Of a DNA stretch of 64,000 nucleotides, positions 32,893 to 44,985 are shown in pieces (position 1 is the stretch's first letter; each line of letters starts with the position of its first letter). This stretch comes from Mauremys mutica (Eukaryota > Chordata > Testudines > Geoemydidae): the NCBI RefSeq assembly GCF_020497125.1, contig NC_059075.1, forward strand, positions 43,250,003 to 43,314,002, written 5' to 3'. The position numbers and the translations under genes are program-made. Under the pieces are notes generated by a model that searched no databases, was not told the DNA's origin, and saw only the letters and a program-made list of their open reading frames with translations.

Positions 32893-33195
32893 TTCCTGCT
32901 TAATACCAATGATCACCAAATACTCTGCCTGTGCTTAACTTGTGCCAGGGCTGAGCCCCAGCATCTCTAGGTTGGCAGTTCATAGCCCCGGCACCTCTGG
33001 GCTGGCTGTGGCAGTTATGAAAGTAAAAAAATTGCTTTAGCCCATCTCCCCTTTCATTACAAATTGAGGATTACAAGAAGCTGCAGGGGTGAAGGGCAAT
33101 GCCCTGAAATGGCTCAGGTCCTTCTCAGACCCAGCCTACAGGGCTGTCATGGACAACTGCCCTCCACCTCCAAAGCTCTTATCTGCAGAGCTACA
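32893..33195 (+). mobile_element. L2 fragment with an insertion
   Basis: TAATACCAATGATCACCAAA (32899 on) and AGAAGCTGCAGGGGTGAAGG (33079 on) match consecutive parts of the L2 remnant at 27745-27915. Here they are separated by about 145 bp of other DNA (32930-33075, TGTGCTTAACTTGTGCC...ACAAATTGAGG), which looks like another decayed inverted-end element. Confidence 0.75.
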
Positions 33196-33550
33196 ATCTT
33201 AAGAGGAAGGAAGCCCAGCAGTGAGGAGCCATAGGAGAGCAAAAGGCAGGCAGAGGCCTGTGGAAGGCTCCAGGCAGAAAGGCCTTGGAATGGTTGCTTG
33301 GAACAGAGCAGGGAATAACCCAAAGGAGCTGGACAGGCTGAGGGGAGAGATGGAAAAGAGCCTGGGAAGGCAGCGAGTGGGAGGAGGGTGCTTGAAGTTG
33401 AAGGAGAGAAGACAGACCCCGTAGGAAGAAGGGCTGGGCCCACTTTGGGACTGGCCTGGGACAGAGTTCATGTTTTGTTTGGTTTAGGTTTGGATTCCCT
33501 TGAGAGGGTGGACTTGTGGTAATAGTTTAGCTGAAGGGCCAAGTCACTGC

Positions 33551-34039
33551 AGCCAGTTACCGCTACGTCTGGAGTAGGCTGAAGATTGTTGAGGGGAAAC
33601 TGAGGCAGAGTGCTGCAATGCTGGGTCTTGCTCTGAGGTGGTGAATTGTATACAGGCACCCATCAGTATGCCAGGTGCTTCTCTCACAAAACCAGTCCCT
33701 GCCCTGAAGAACATACAGTAAAAGGCCCCAATCCTGCAAGCTGCACCATGCAGGTAGGAAGTCAGTGGGGCTCTGGACAAGTGCACTGGTCTGCACTTAC
33801 CGAACAACTTGCAGGATCAGGACTTAACTGGCAAACTCGACAGACAAGGGGAATATGGACTATCCCAGGAATGTGAGGAGCTGGGAGTGTCATAGGCTAT
33901 GGAAATATACCGGTAGTTGTCTTCTTTCTACCCTCTTCCACTCTCTGTGGGGCTCCCTCCATACTCTTTCTGGGCAATCTCATCTGCTCACACAACTTTA
34001 CCAATCTTCTTTGTACTGATGAACCACAGATTTACCTTA
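33551..34039. other. Unassigned DNA with one foldback
   Basis: AATCCTGCAAGCTG near 33725 and CAACTTGCAGGATC near 33808 form a foldback of about 95 bp. The rest shows no gene or named repeat. Confidence 0.5.
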
Positions 34040-34810
34040 ATCCTCTGTCTCTCACTGCCTTTCTGACATCTCCTCTGGTTGCCTCATGGTCACCTCAGCT
34101 TAATGGGGCAAAACTGGGCTCCATGTCTTTCCGCCTAACTCCTTTCCCCTTCCTCCTTTCTCTGTCACTGTGGATAGAGCACCAGCATCCTCTCTGTAAT
34201 CCAGGCCTGAAACATGGTCATCTTCAATTGCCCCATCCATCCAGGCTGTGTCCAAAACTTGACACTCCTTTCTCCAGAGCATCTCTAAGACGAGGCTTTC
34301 CTCTCTGTGCAAACAATCCAAATGCTTGTCCAGGACCTCAGCATCTCCTGCCTTGATTATTGTAACCTTCTCTCCGGCCTTCCTGACAATCACATTGTCC
34401 CCACTTTAGTCCATTCAAAATGCAGATGCTAAGATCATCTTCCTTGCTTGCAACTCCGACCTTTGTGCCACCTTTATTAATCCCTCCACTGGCTCCCCCT
34501 TGCATCAGGGTTGAGCTTCTTCTCCTTACCTTCAAGATCCTTCTAAACTTTGTCCTTCCCTCATTCCCTGCTAGTCTCTTACTGCATATCTCCACCCCCT
34601 CCGATCTGCCAACCATGCCAGCTTTGATCACCTATTTGTCTGCCTCCTCCACAGCTGGCTTTGTGTTTTCACCTCATCAGATGCCTGCCATGAGGTGACA
34701 GACCACTACCTCCTCCTTCTTCTAGTTCACCTGCAGACCCACCTCTGCTGCAATGTCTACAACACACAGGCCACCTCGCTGCTCAGAATGGCAGTTGGGG
34801 ATAGCTGATG
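34040..34810 (+). mobile_element. L2 LINE 3' region
   Basis: A long stretch matching the L2 3' coding region on the plus strand. Recognisable blocks are TGATTATTGTAACCTTCTCT (34355), AAAATGCAGATGCTAAGATC, CACTGGCTCCCCCTTGCATC (34488) and TACCTTCAAGATCCTTCTAA. No intact frame remains. It is distinct in sequence from the 27.6-kb and 33-kb copies because it covers a different part of the element. Confidence 0.85.
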
Positions 34811-36722
34811 TGTATCTGTTAAAAATTGTATGTGTTTTTCTTCCTTCCCTTCATATATCCCTCCTCTTTCAGAGTGTAGGCTCAGTATAGCTGTGGATAA
34901 TGCCTAGCACAATCTGGGTGCTACTGCATATAAATGAACGCCAACTGTGCTTCTTAGATTAATCCTGGTAGTTCCATCTTTCTTTTTACTGTAAAACACA
35001 GACTCAGCTGCTTTTTGGTAGGCGCTGCGGCAGGAGTGCGTCTTTAGGAATGATCCGGATGAGATGCGAGTGGAGGCTTGACAGATATTTTTGGAAGAGG
35101 ATTCCTGCCAGGAAGAGGCTGAAGGAGCAGGTCTCTAATATATCCATAGCCTGCACTTCAAAGGGCTTTAAGGGATGTCAGGGCCAGGATAGTCAATCCA
35201 CTGATTTATTGGCAGCTGACATGAAGACAAGATGATCAATGTAGCTCAAACCAGCGAGTGAACAGGCTGCTGCTTTCTGAACGTGCTGCAAGGAGCGATG
35301 GAGAAGTCCTGCTGAGAGGGAATGACAATAATTGAACCTCATGGCCAGGTGGGCATGTGTTGCTCTTCCAAGGTCATGACAAGATGCTGTAAATCAGGGC
35401 AAAGCCTGTGCAAACTGCACAACTGGGAAAACATAAAACACTTTGGTACCTTGTTGTCATGGTGCCTGGGGCTGACAGCGTCCTTGCAAACACCTAAAAA
35501 GCATGTCCAAAGCCCTGTGTGGTAAACGGTGCATTTCCCAGCTCCTGTCAATAATCGGGAGCCTGTGGAGCAGTTTGCACCCTCATACGCCTGCACCAGT
35601 GGGAGCATCTGTAGCTTTCTGTTACCACAACATGGCAAATGATAAGGGAATCTTAGAGATTAGAGCTCGGAAAGTCCTGTTTGATCACTTCCTAGTCCAT
35701 CCTCTGTGGCCAGTAGCAAGTCTCAAGTGTTGAGCCCGTACCGCATACTGGGACACACTGTAGGTTCTGCAATCCTCACTGGCATCAGCAGGAACAGAGC
35801 ACAGGATCTTCTGCCCCAAAGATAGGCATTCCCCTGTTGCTTGAGCTAAAAGTGAATCCTCAGTAGCTGCTGTAGTAGTAGGGCTTATACCTTCCATGGG
35901 TCACAGTCAGTAGAAGGCTGTATGACTTCAGGCACTTGAGCAGGTCTAGCGTCCTGTCCAGCAAGGGTCTGTTGTGACCCAGGCAGACTAGCCAGTACAT
36001 TACACACTCTCTTTGTGTAAGTAGGGTCTGAATGAGCTCTCCCCTGACATGTAGTGATGCACTGAGGGAAAAGACTTCAGGAGCAAACCATATTTGCACA
36101 GATATACCTACTCTGCCTTGGAGCGCAGCATGATGGAGTTGCTTTGCCAAAATGACCAATTTGGGATGGTTTTGGGTTACAAATCACTCTAGTATTTGAA
36201 TGCGGGGGTAATGAAGTGTTGTTATCCTTATTTTTATGAGCAAAGGGTAGCAGAACTGTGCTTAGCATCCCCTGACTGATGGGGTTACCCTAAACTGAAC
36301 CTCACTTGCTAAGCAGATGGAGGGGTGCCAAATCCCAATTAAGATGACAGTGGTTGGGTCAACTGTTTTTAGCTGGGGAGGAGGGGGAGATGCTGTTGAA
36401 AGAGTTCTAGAGATCATTTGACCTGCTCCTTTCCAGTGTTTAAATGTTGAGCTAATTAGATTCAATTAAGAGTCTTTATTTCTGGGTAGTGGTTCCTGGT
36501 GCTGTTCTCACTGCTGAGCAGGTCTAGGGGCTCAGCCTTAGACCTTGTGTGGGGATAATGTTGCAGCAAAAGAAAATACAGAAACTGCATTGGCAGCGAG
36601 GTTCTCCACCACCTGCTGATGTCACTGAGAGCTGAAATCACTCAGAGCTAGGTTAAGTGGTAGAACTTCAGAACATGATGTTCAGTGGGTGGTGGCAGCC
36701 AGCTGTGACAGATAATGGCAGC
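34811..36722. other. No recognised feature
   Basis: About 1.9 kb of mixed-composition DNA. Frames reach 99 codons on the minus strand without recognisable domains. No repeat was assigned. Confidence 0.5.
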
Positions 36723-37196
36723 CAGAGCCGTTCCTGGGGTACAGTGAATTGGAGCGACTGCCACAGGCCCAGCGCTTTGATAAAATCGTGAGGAGGCAGG
36801 CAGTGAGGTGAGGCAGACAGGCAAGCGGAGTGAGGAGGCGAATGGGAAGGTGAGCAGCAGGGTGTGAGGAAGAGCCCCCTACCAGAACCTGCCTTTCCCC
36901 CTCAGCGCCTCCTGCCCACCGGCAGGCCCCACCGATCAACACCTCCCCCTCCCTCTCAGCACCTACTACCTGCTGCTGATCAGATGTTTTGCAGCGTCAG
37001 GAGGCGCTGGGAGGGAGGAGAGAGGAGCAAGGGCACAGTGTGCTCAGGGGAAGGGGGCAGAACTGGGCGGGGAAGAGGTGGTGGAGCATTGAGAGAAGGG
37101 GTGGAGTAGGAGCAGGGCCTGGGGGGAGCACCCCCCGGCACATTAGAAACTTGGCGCCTATGTCCTGGGCCTTGCACCTCCCTAAGGACGGCCCTG
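36723..37196. mobile_element. GC-rich hAT-like element
   Basis: The left end CAGAGCCGTTCCTGG pairs with CCTAAGGACGGCCCTG. The flanks ATGGCAGC (36715-36722) and ATGGCAGA (37197-37204) agree at seven of eight bases. Inside, CCCTCAGCGCCTCCTG (about 36899) pairs with CAGGAGGCGCTGGGAGG (about 36998). It is 474 bp and non-coding. Confidence 0.9.
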
Positions 37197-38330
37197 ATGG
37201 CAGATATCAGCAGAGAGACAGGGGCAGCTGTGAGCCGGCTGCAGTGGTAGCAGCAGTAGAGGCACTGATCAACAACCCGTCACCCCCACTTCCCCCAGGG
37301 TGGGAGATGAACTGCTGTGAATGCACCGTTGAATGCTAGGTCTTCGCTAACCAAGGACAGCCAACTGTGAGCAGGGCGCAGCAGAGAGAGTGGGGCGTGG
37401 TGTGTTAAGGGACATTTATTTGTCAGACTTTCACACCACAAGGTGAGAAGCAGGCAAAGGGCACTGTCCAATGCACAGTGGGATGGGTGTTTGCTTATGC
37501 TCATGTGCTTTTGAATCACAGCTGTGGTGTTCTCCCAAATTAATGTTGGGTCCCCTTTTTCCTTGTTCTCTTTCGTTAAACACAGATTCAGTGCTTGCGA
37601 GGTAGGAAGTATTGCCTCTTAGAGATGCCCGGGGTGGTATTAAGTTTTCCCAGATTACTGCGGGGGCTGAGTCGGTTCTATTTTGTATCGTAAAGAGGAA
37701 CCCCTAGATATTGAACCTGTCCATTGTTGCTGCCAACTTCACTTGGCAGAAGGGTTACAGTTGTTTAGACAAAACTAATTCCTGAGCATACAGGAGTCAC
37801 AGTTTAGACCAGCCACTGGGCACCAGTTGTGACAATTCACAGAATTGCATGGTTGTCCTTTATCCTGCACCCCAGAGCTGTACCTCCCCAATGGAGGCTC
37901 CTTGACTGGGATTTCTTTGACTTTTTTTGTAGCAACAGTAGCACTTTCTGCCTCCCGGTCTGCTGATGAATTTATCTGAGCAGCTACACTTGGGCAGCCT
38001 ACAAACAACCCATGGACTGGCTTTGAGGGGAGGTGAATTCCTGTATTAAGATCCTGTATTGACTCCAGGGTGAAGGACTGGGTGACTTAAGGACTGTTTC
38101 CTCTCTAGCCACTGTGATTCTGTGAACTCATTTCAGTGATGGGGCAGTGAGCAATTCTGCTTTACATTCTGGTACATTCCCAGTGATTAAAGCCTGTTTA
38201 TTCCTTATCTGAACTGATAATGAAGGTGGATGTGAGGTTAGGCTGAATACTTGATCCTGGACCTCCTAGTATATTGCTTTGTCATCACTTTCCTTTTGAG
38301 GCTAAATCCTGCTGTCCATTTAAGAAAGTG
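37197..38330. other. No recognised feature
   Basis: Mixed-composition DNA with no recognisable gene or repeat before the CR1 fragment. Confidence 0.5.
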
Positions 38331-38800
38331 CTCCACCATGAGGAAAACATACATTTCCCATGTGTGTGCACAGATACTCACCTGGAATACTGGGTTCAGC
38401 TTTGGTATCCCTCTCTCAAAAAGGATACAGCAGAAATAAAAGGAGTTCAGATTAGAACAGAGGTTCCCCAAACTGTGGGATGTACCTCCTAGGGGAGGGC
38501 ACAGAGGAACGTTCAGGGAGACGTGGCTGAGACCCAGGCAAGCCCCCATGGAGGAGCTGGTAGGGAATGGCATCCAGCTCCACTCCCGGCCTTGGCCCCG
38601 GCTGCTGGCCCTGTGCCCAGGGTTCCACTCTCAGCCTCGACCTCATCCCCAGCTGTGGCCCCAGCCTTGGCCCCCCTTAACCCTGTCAGCATCCCCCTTC
38701 GACCCCCCCCACTTCCTGCCCTAGCTCTGGGGCGAGGAGGCATGACCCTGAAAAGTTTAGGAACCACTGGACTAGAGGGATGATGGTCATTAGAGGTCTT
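38331..38800 (+). mobile_element. Old CR1 fragment split by a hAT
   Basis: Translation of 38365-38440 gives HLEYWVQLWYPSLKKD, the CR1 reverse-transcriptase C-terminal motif (HLEYCVQFW in the family). The sequence stops at 38457 and continues after the hAT at 38770 (ACTAGAGGGATGATGG). It is decayed and non-coding. Confidence 0.8.
38458..38769. mobile_element. hAT-like MITE inserted in CR1
   Basis: The left end CAGAGGTTCCCCAAACT pairs with AAGTTTAGGAACCACTG. The flanks GATTAGAA (38450-38457) and GACTAGAG (38770-38777) agree at six of eight bases, both differences being transitions. The body is GC-rich with GGCC(T/C)TGGCCCC tandem-like units. It is 312 bp. Confidence 0.88.
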
Positions 38801-38802
38801 GG

Positions 38803-38982
38803 GCCAGATTTACAAAGGTATTTAGGCACCTAAAGATGCAGCTAGGTCCCTAGTGATATTTTCAAAAACACCTAAGCAGATTAGGTGCCTAACTCCCATT
38901 GAAATCAATCTGCTTTTGAAAATTCCACCAGGCATTTATCTGCATTTTTAGGCACCGAAATACCTTTGAAAATCTGGCTCCT
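38803..38982. mobile_element. Foldback MITE
   Basis: GGGCCAGATTTACAAAGGTA followed by TTTAGGCACCTAAAGATGCA is mirrored by TGCATTTTTAGGCACCGAAA and TACCTTTGAAAATCTGGCTC. The arms are about 50 bp and the centre carries a second GTGCCTAACTCCCATTGAAA motif. The superfamily is uncertain. Confidence 0.75.
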
Positions 38983-39059
38983 GTATTCTAACTTTGGCTG
39001 TACTTGTCATGCCAATATAGTTTTTGAACCTGGGTGATCATGAAAGCCTGTCATGACCC

Positions 39060-39790
39060 CATGCGTGTGGGAGTCACAAGGTAACTGCCCTTTAAGGGAA
39101 ACAGGTTAGACTCACCTGTGCCATAATTAACTGCATCCCAGCCTGAGGGAGCAGGACTAATGGGATCAGCATGGAGAACAACATCTGGGCCTCATTTAAA
39201 AAAAATAAAAAGGCCTGAGAGAAAACATGAGGAGGCAGCTGTGGGAGTGACCCTGCAGGGAGCAGGTTAGGTTCCTGTGGAAGACCCTGAGATAGGGCCT
39301 GTAAAAGAAGCAGGGAGGGCCCTGGAAGAAGTTGCTGCTGTCCAGGGGGAGGTGAAGCCATGGGAATCCTGTCAGGAAGAAAAGAACCTCCAGGGAGAAG
39401 GTCCCAGGAGAGCTCTCAGCTAAAAGAAGCAAAGATGAGCCTTGGGGGAATAGGGGTGGAGAGCAGCAAACTTCAGTGAATCGTTGATTGAGAGAAGGAC
39501 AACAGGGAAGGCATCCAGGGATCAGCTCTCTACAACTGACCTGGAAGGACTTTAAGGTAACCCTGATGGGACAAGAGCTGAGAGCCCAGAAGGCAGGCTG
39601 AATAAGAGCCCAAGAGGGCTGGAAATGTGGTGTGTTTAGATGTTTTGTTCAGTTGGACTTTTGTTACCCTGAAAGATGACTGAACTGGCTGGAGGACTAC
39701 GGCATGGAAGATGCAGACTTTAGCAGAACCAGCACAGCAGAAATAAGGGTTGCTAGAGGAGAAGGACCCCAGCAGTGTCATGCTCTGAAG
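39060..39790. repeat. Probable dispersed repeat, class unknown
   Basis: CCCTTTAAGGGAAACAGGTT near 39090 and purine-rich text with many CCTGGAAGAAG/CAGGGAG motifs resemble 14345-14940 and 32550-33550. TG...CA ends were not found. No coding capacity. Confidence 0.3.
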
Positions 39791-42355
39791 CCAGGGGTTG
39801 ACTCTGGTGGTAAGTTCACCCTATCTTAGTGCCTACATCAGGGGTCTGTTTTTTAAAATTGAGCCCTCTGTGTTTTTTAAATAACACAAGGGCTCAGTTG
39901 TGAGCTGGCCTATGCACTCTGGCAGTGGAGTGAGGGGGCTAGCTGCACTGTGGGCCACATTGTGGTGGGAAAGGCAGCCTCCGTGGTGCTGCTACTCACC
40001 TTCCCATGCAGATGGGTTGGGCCAGGCATAGGCAGGCAAGGATGGGGAATAGGTGGAGCCTTGGCATTGGGGGAAGTAAGCTACTCTGGGAAAAAGGCAT
40101 GGTGCAGTTTATTTTGCCCAGTGGGAAGCAGGGGCTGAGTTGTGACTGGCTAAGCAGTTACTGCCTCTTAGTCCGAGCAGATTGCAAGAGGCCCATCTCT
40201 CCCTAGATGTTTAAAATAAGCTCAGGGCAGGTTAGGTGGTTTCAGGAAAAAAGTGATGCTGTTTGTAATGATGGATTTGATGCCTGGGTTCTGTAGTGAT
40301 GGGAACATTAGAAATGCATCCATGGGTTAAGGAGATCTAGATGGGATTGTAAAGCATTTTTTTTAAATCTTTTTTAAAGAAAGTACTTTCCAGTTTGCAT
40401 CTTCTCAGATGGCTCCAAAATAATCTCTTTGATTCTGGCATAGTCCATCCAAACTATTACCTTTTGCCCTGCACACTTGCATTTTGGAGAACTGAAATAC
40501 TTCCCTGTTTGCAAATGATTTTTATTCTGAGGTTGAGCCAGCTATTGATATAGCTAAAATCCATAGCCACAAAAATGGGCTGAAAGTTCAAACAGCTGAA
40601 TAGACTTCATGCATGGCTTGCTGTTGCAGCTGAATATCTAAAGGAAAACAAACTCACTGGCTGGCTCTCCTTAATCCCCCAACAATAGCCTCTGCTTAGA
40701 AAGGAATTTCTGAGTTGGTGTGAAGGAAGCATGGTACCACAGGATTGCAGATGATATTATTGGCATCTGTCTAGCTCTATTGTTATCCTGGGGGTTATAG
40801 AGAAACCTGAATCCGTGTTGTGTCCTTATATGACCCTCGTTCCCTAGTGTGGCCTGTAGCTATTGTATTTTTATCAGTTTGTCCCCAGGGGATCTTGTCT
40901 CCAGTCTTGTAAGAATTCTTCTGTTAATCCAACCCTCTCAAGGTATGTCAGCAGTTGAAGTGAGCAACCAGATTTCCGCTATGGATTTCATGCAGAACAT
41001 CAGTGCTATTGGCAACAGTACTTGGTCCTTAGCAGAGAGTGGTGCTGTTCTCAATGTGCTACAGTTACTGTAGAGGTGGCACTTCAATTATAAGCCTCTA
41101 TTTCCAGTGGCTTATCTCTTTTGGAAAGATTACCCTTTGGGCTGCATTTTCTCCTGCTTGTTCTTAGGCCAAAGATGGTGTGTCTTGTAAAGTTTGATTA
41201 AAAATTGGCTTGGCTGGCTTTTGAGTTATTCAAAGAGGAGGAAAGTGTCTTCACCACAGACATTTTCCAGATGCTTCTTTTCCTTCCTGTCCTTGATACA
41301 GTAACTCCAGTGAATTCCTTGCCGGCTCCATTTTCCTCACTGAGGCCAAGCGCCTTAGTCCTGTTTTGAAGCAATGTGGTTTATAACTAACAGAATCATC
41401 TGACAGTAGCACCCAGAGCACACTCACCATGTTACCGGCCTTTGCAAGGCACGAGCGCCAGAGATTGCAGTGCCCTGAGCCTGTGAGAGAGCTGGGTGGG
41501 CATGGTGAGTCTCCTGCCCTGTGCTTGCAGGCGCTCAGTAGTGCCACGAGTCCAGCCAGCACTGTTTCACTCTCCACAGCATCCTCCCCCACATGGCTCA
41601 GGGCTGGAGCCCCTCACGGGGGACTTAATGAAGAGCAGGACTGGGCCCTTCGCGTTGTTCCTTAAGTTCAAAATGGCCTTGACGAGCCCTTGAGGCACTG
41701 CCTGTGGAGAGACTGCAGCCTTCTCTGTGCCCATGACCTTGCGCCCTGACTGGTATCTTGTTCGTGGTTCCCTCTCCTGAGGGTGCCAAACAGCAACTCA
41801 CTAAAGAAGGCTCTAAACCCAGTTGTCTTTGCTTGCAGTGAAGTTTCGGTACCGGTGGTACAGAAACAGAGGGAAAATGCTCAAGGACAGGTGAAATCGC
41901 TCACTCCGCAGCCTACAGGAGTCCTCTGGACAGCACTGTTAAGCTGCCACAGAGCTTAGCTACAGAATATTAACCTCCCTGAGGGGAAATAGTCATTTCT
42001 CCCTCAGCCTGAAACTGCACATCTGGCCCCCTGGCACCTCAGTGTGTCTCAGTTACGTGAGCCAGAGAGTGGCTGAACCTCCCTCCACCCTTTCCCTGGG
42101 ATCCCCCAGCCTTTTCCCACACTGGTTGTTCCCCAACAGTTATTCCCATCCCACTACTTTTCATCCCCCTTCTATCTAATCTGAGTGCCATGTCCTTGGA
42201 GTGGGGTTAGCAGTCAGTGCCTGGAGCACTGAGCTCTTTGTGTTCCAGCCCCCTAAGTGACCGAAAGTGATAGCAGAAAAAGCTGACTGAACTCAGTTGC
42301 CCTGATTTTGTCACTCTCAAAGTAATTGCTGTGGCTCACATCCAGGGTAATGTTG
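39791..42355. other. No recognised feature
   Basis: About 2.5 kb without a named repeat. A small plus frame (40849-41073) and a frame over 41429-41665 have no recognisable domain. Confidence 0.5.
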
Positions 42356-42358
42356 TAC

Positions 42359-42455
42359 TTAGAATCAGAGAATCACAGTCCAACCCCCTGCCAAGATGCA
42401 GGATTTGTTGTGTCTAAACCATCCAAGACAGGCTCCTTTTGAAAACCTGAAGGAA
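42359..42455 (-). mobile_element. CR1 3'-end fragment
   Basis: TTAGAATCAGAGAATCACAG and CCAACCCCCTGCCAAGATGC, then ACCATCCAAGACAGGCTCCT and TTTTGAAAACCTGAAGG, match the reverse-complemented CR1 3' UTR. Confidence 0.85.
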
Positions 42456-42839
42456 AGCAGGAGACTAAATAAAATTCTACATACTTACCCATGTTATAGC
42501 TGGTGCGGTTGATCTAAGTACAGGATACAGATCTGGGTTGTTTAATCTTTGACTGAATCCTGGCACACAGAGATGGTAGCCAGGCCTTGGGGTGGGGAAG
42601 AGATAGGGAAGAGCTTGGTGAATGGTTTGAGAGGTGCAAGCTATGAGCTGCAGGGACTCGATCTATAACAGGGAAAATCAATGCTATCCCAGCGGGAAGC
42701 TACAAATCTAGTCTTTTCCTCTCTCCCTGACTTTTTCCTCCTTGTAGCTTGCCTTTCCCTCTTTTGCCTTCTGTTTTCTTTCTCTCTTCCCTTCCTCCCT
42801 TTCTGTCTATTTCTTCTGCTCTCCCAACCTCCTTCACAG

Positions 42840-42947
42840 GGAGAGAGAACTCAGGATAACTTTGATTCACTGGATATCCACCAGGCTGAGTACAGTGGAA
42901 CGTGTGTGGGGAAACCAGAAAGGCCTGATGGGTCACAGGCCACCAGA
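42840..42947 (+). CDS. Candidate exon, product unknown
   Basis: I do not recognise this protein. An open 108-bp segment (36 codons, phase 0 at both ends) follows a pyrimidine tract of more than 100 bases ending in TTCACAG (acceptor AG at 42838-42839). It is followed by GTGAGC, a good donor (42948-42953). The translation includes DNFDSLDIHQAEYSGTC. The pyrimidine tract may be a simple repeat rather than a splice signal, so chance is quite possible. Confidence 0.2.
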
Positions 42948-43044
42948 GTGAGCATGGCACAGAGGTCATAGGCTTGAGGGGTGGGGAAATTGGACTCGGG
43001 TCGTAAGCTTATTGTGGTGGAACTGAGGGTATCTGAAGACTTGT

Positions 43045-43240
43045 TGGGGAAACTCTAAGAGGTTTACAATTTACCGAGGGTTGTAGTGGATTCTCTATCA
43101 CTGACAAATTTTAAATTAAGATTGGATCTTTTTGAAAGGGTATGCTCTTGAAATCACTTTGGGGAAGTTCTCTGGCCTGCGTTACATAGGAAGTCAGGCT
43201 ATATGGTCACAGTGGTCCTTTTGGTCTTGGACTCTGGTGT
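43045..43240 (+). mobile_element. CR1 3' UTR fragment
   Basis: GTTGTAGTGGATTCTCTATC and ACTGACAAATTTTAAATTAA, then GATTGGATCTTTTTGAAAGG, TTCTCTGGCCTGCGTTACAT and GGTCACAGTGGTCCTTTTGG, match the end of a turtle CR1 in plus orientation, from the ORF2 terminus to near the 3' end. Confidence 0.88.
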
Positions 43241-43245
43241 TGGAG

Positions 43246-43369
43246 TAGGGTGACCAGATAGCAAGTGTGAAAAATCGGGACGGGGGTGGAGGGTAATAGG
43301 TGCCTATATAAGGAAAAAGCCTCAAAAATTGGGACTGTCCCTATAAAATCAGGACATCTGGTCACCCTA
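43246..43369. mobile_element. 124-bp miniature hAT-like element
   Basis: The left end TAGGGTGACCAGATAG pairs with CATCTGGTCACCCTA. An exact 8-bp duplication, TGTTGGAG, lies at 43238-43245 and 43370-43377. The centre holds a second inverted pair (AAAAATCGGGACGGG and AAAAATTGGGACTGTCCC). Confidence 0.95.
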
Positions 43370-43377
43370 TGTTGGAG

Positions 43378-44850
43378 GGATTCATTGGAAGGGAATCCAA
43401 GGTCTTTCCATAAAGGATCAGGGATGGGGACTGCGATCTTGTCAGAAGAGATTGAGAATGGGATTTCAGAGTCAGGAAAATGCGTGTGGTTTGACACTTG
43501 TGGGTTGGGTGCTGGAAGAATAGCCTCTCTACGGGTGTCTGGCCTCAGTTTATAGTTTTTGTCCCTCTAAAAGGCACAGTATGGGGAAGGCAGCCTCAGA
43601 GCCCATGTCATTTGAATTCATTGTCTGATCATCTGAGGGTTTGTGTGGCTCTTTTCTGCATTCCCTCCTATCTGCCAATGAGGATTATTATTGGTTGAGT
43701 GCTGCTAATGTGCTTGGTGCTGAACAGAACAGATTTGAGATGGGTCTTGCCCCCAGGGACTTTGTCAAGCCAGGACCAAGATACCAACTTCCACATAGTC
43801 ACAGGGTCCCAGAATTCTGTGCTGAATGGAAAACAATGAGCAGCACATGTGCCATGAGTCGTCATCCAATGCTAATTACTGTTACTTCAAACCCAAATAC
43901 TGCCCAGATCGCTTGCCTCCCTGAGATGACTCATGTGGCTCAGACGCGACAGTTCAGCCTTTTTCTAGTTATTCAAGAGAATAATAATGCTTAAAATGTG
44001 TGTGTGTGTGGGGGGGGCTCCTATTCATGCTTGCTGAGCTGAATTTGCCTAAACTTTCCCCAAAACATTCCCCTGGGGTCTGACACGAGGCACAAGATGT
44101 TTCCAGTTTTGAAAGTTAGAAGTCACTGGCTACGGGGGTTTGTGTTGAGAACCTGGTCTGAGTTTTATCTGTGGCAAGGCTGGATGTCAAATCGAGGCTG
44201 AGAACTGGGCAGGCACCAGACATGCGGGAGTGACTATCTTGGGCCCTTGCTCTCCTCCGGGGTACGATTATTTCAAAGCCAGAAGAAGAACGCACACCCT
44301 TCCTAGCTAAAACACAAAGGGCTTTGTACGGGTGTCCAGGAGGTCCAAAGGTGAAACATGCACCCCTTGGCAAGATGGGGACTTTGTGGGGCAGAATGCA
44401 GGCTCTAGGAGCACCCATGTAGCCCCCGTTGCCCTTGCTGTCCGCTGTGAAGTCACCGAGCTGAAATGAGTAAGATCCCTGTGGAGCTCATGCAGCTGCC
44501 TCTTGATATCTTATTCCTCATCCTGCTGCTTGTCTTTCATCTCAGGCTTCAGCAATGTTGTAAAGCTTCATTTCCAGAGACTTGCCTCCTGCCAATAGCT
44601 TGAGTTAGGAGCTCCCCAGGGCTCTGTCTCTCAGACTCTAAAGGAGATTTATTCAGCTATTAGACAGCGGGGGAACCTGCTTTCAGGTAGGTGAGGGCAG
44701 CTGCAGGTTGTCCCAGTCTCAGCTGGGGTCAGACAAATTTGTGCACACAAGGAGCTGGACACAGAGCAGTGGCACCAGTGGGAGAGCACAGCCCCAGGGG
44801 AGGGGAGTGCCTTTATCAGTGTGAAGAACTATCCCACTCGATAGTGCAGG
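43378..44850. other. No recognised feature
   Basis: A GT microsatellite followed by a G run lies at about 44000-44018. Otherwise mixed DNA without a recognisable gene or repeat. Confidence 0.5.
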
Positions 44851-44854
44851 TTAG

Positions 44855-44985
44855 GCCATGGTGTCCTGGAGCACCTCATGGCCAGGAAAATACCAACAAA
44901 CCGGAGGGAACACAGAAAAGAGCTGCACAAATTATTAAGGAACAGAAATACTGCAGAACAGATCACTTAGGGAATTGAAAGGATG
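44855..44985 (+). mobile_element. Possible CR1/L3 fragment
   Basis: CCGGAGGGAACACAGAAAAG and AGCTGCACAAATTATTAAGG resemble the CR1 block GGAGAGGGTTCAGAGAAGAGC...ATGATTAAAGG. It is short and highly decayed. Confidence 0.4.

Larger units (their letters stand above)
32550..33550. repeat. Unclassified repeat split by insertions
   Basis: CCTGCCCCTTTAAGGGGTAG (from about 32561) and the downstream run 33196-33550 look like parts of one dispersed repeat. Between them lie a hAT (32593-32857) and an L2 block (32893-33195). The assignment rests on the arrangement and on resemblance to 39085-39780, which also has a CCCTTTAAGGGAAAC start. The class is unknown. Confidence 0.3.

Noticed and set aside
40849..41073. 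Plus-strand frame with a protein-like C-terminal half
   Set aside because: The second half looked like a conserved ectodomain fragment, but it has no splice donor (an in-frame stop follows) and no recognisable family.
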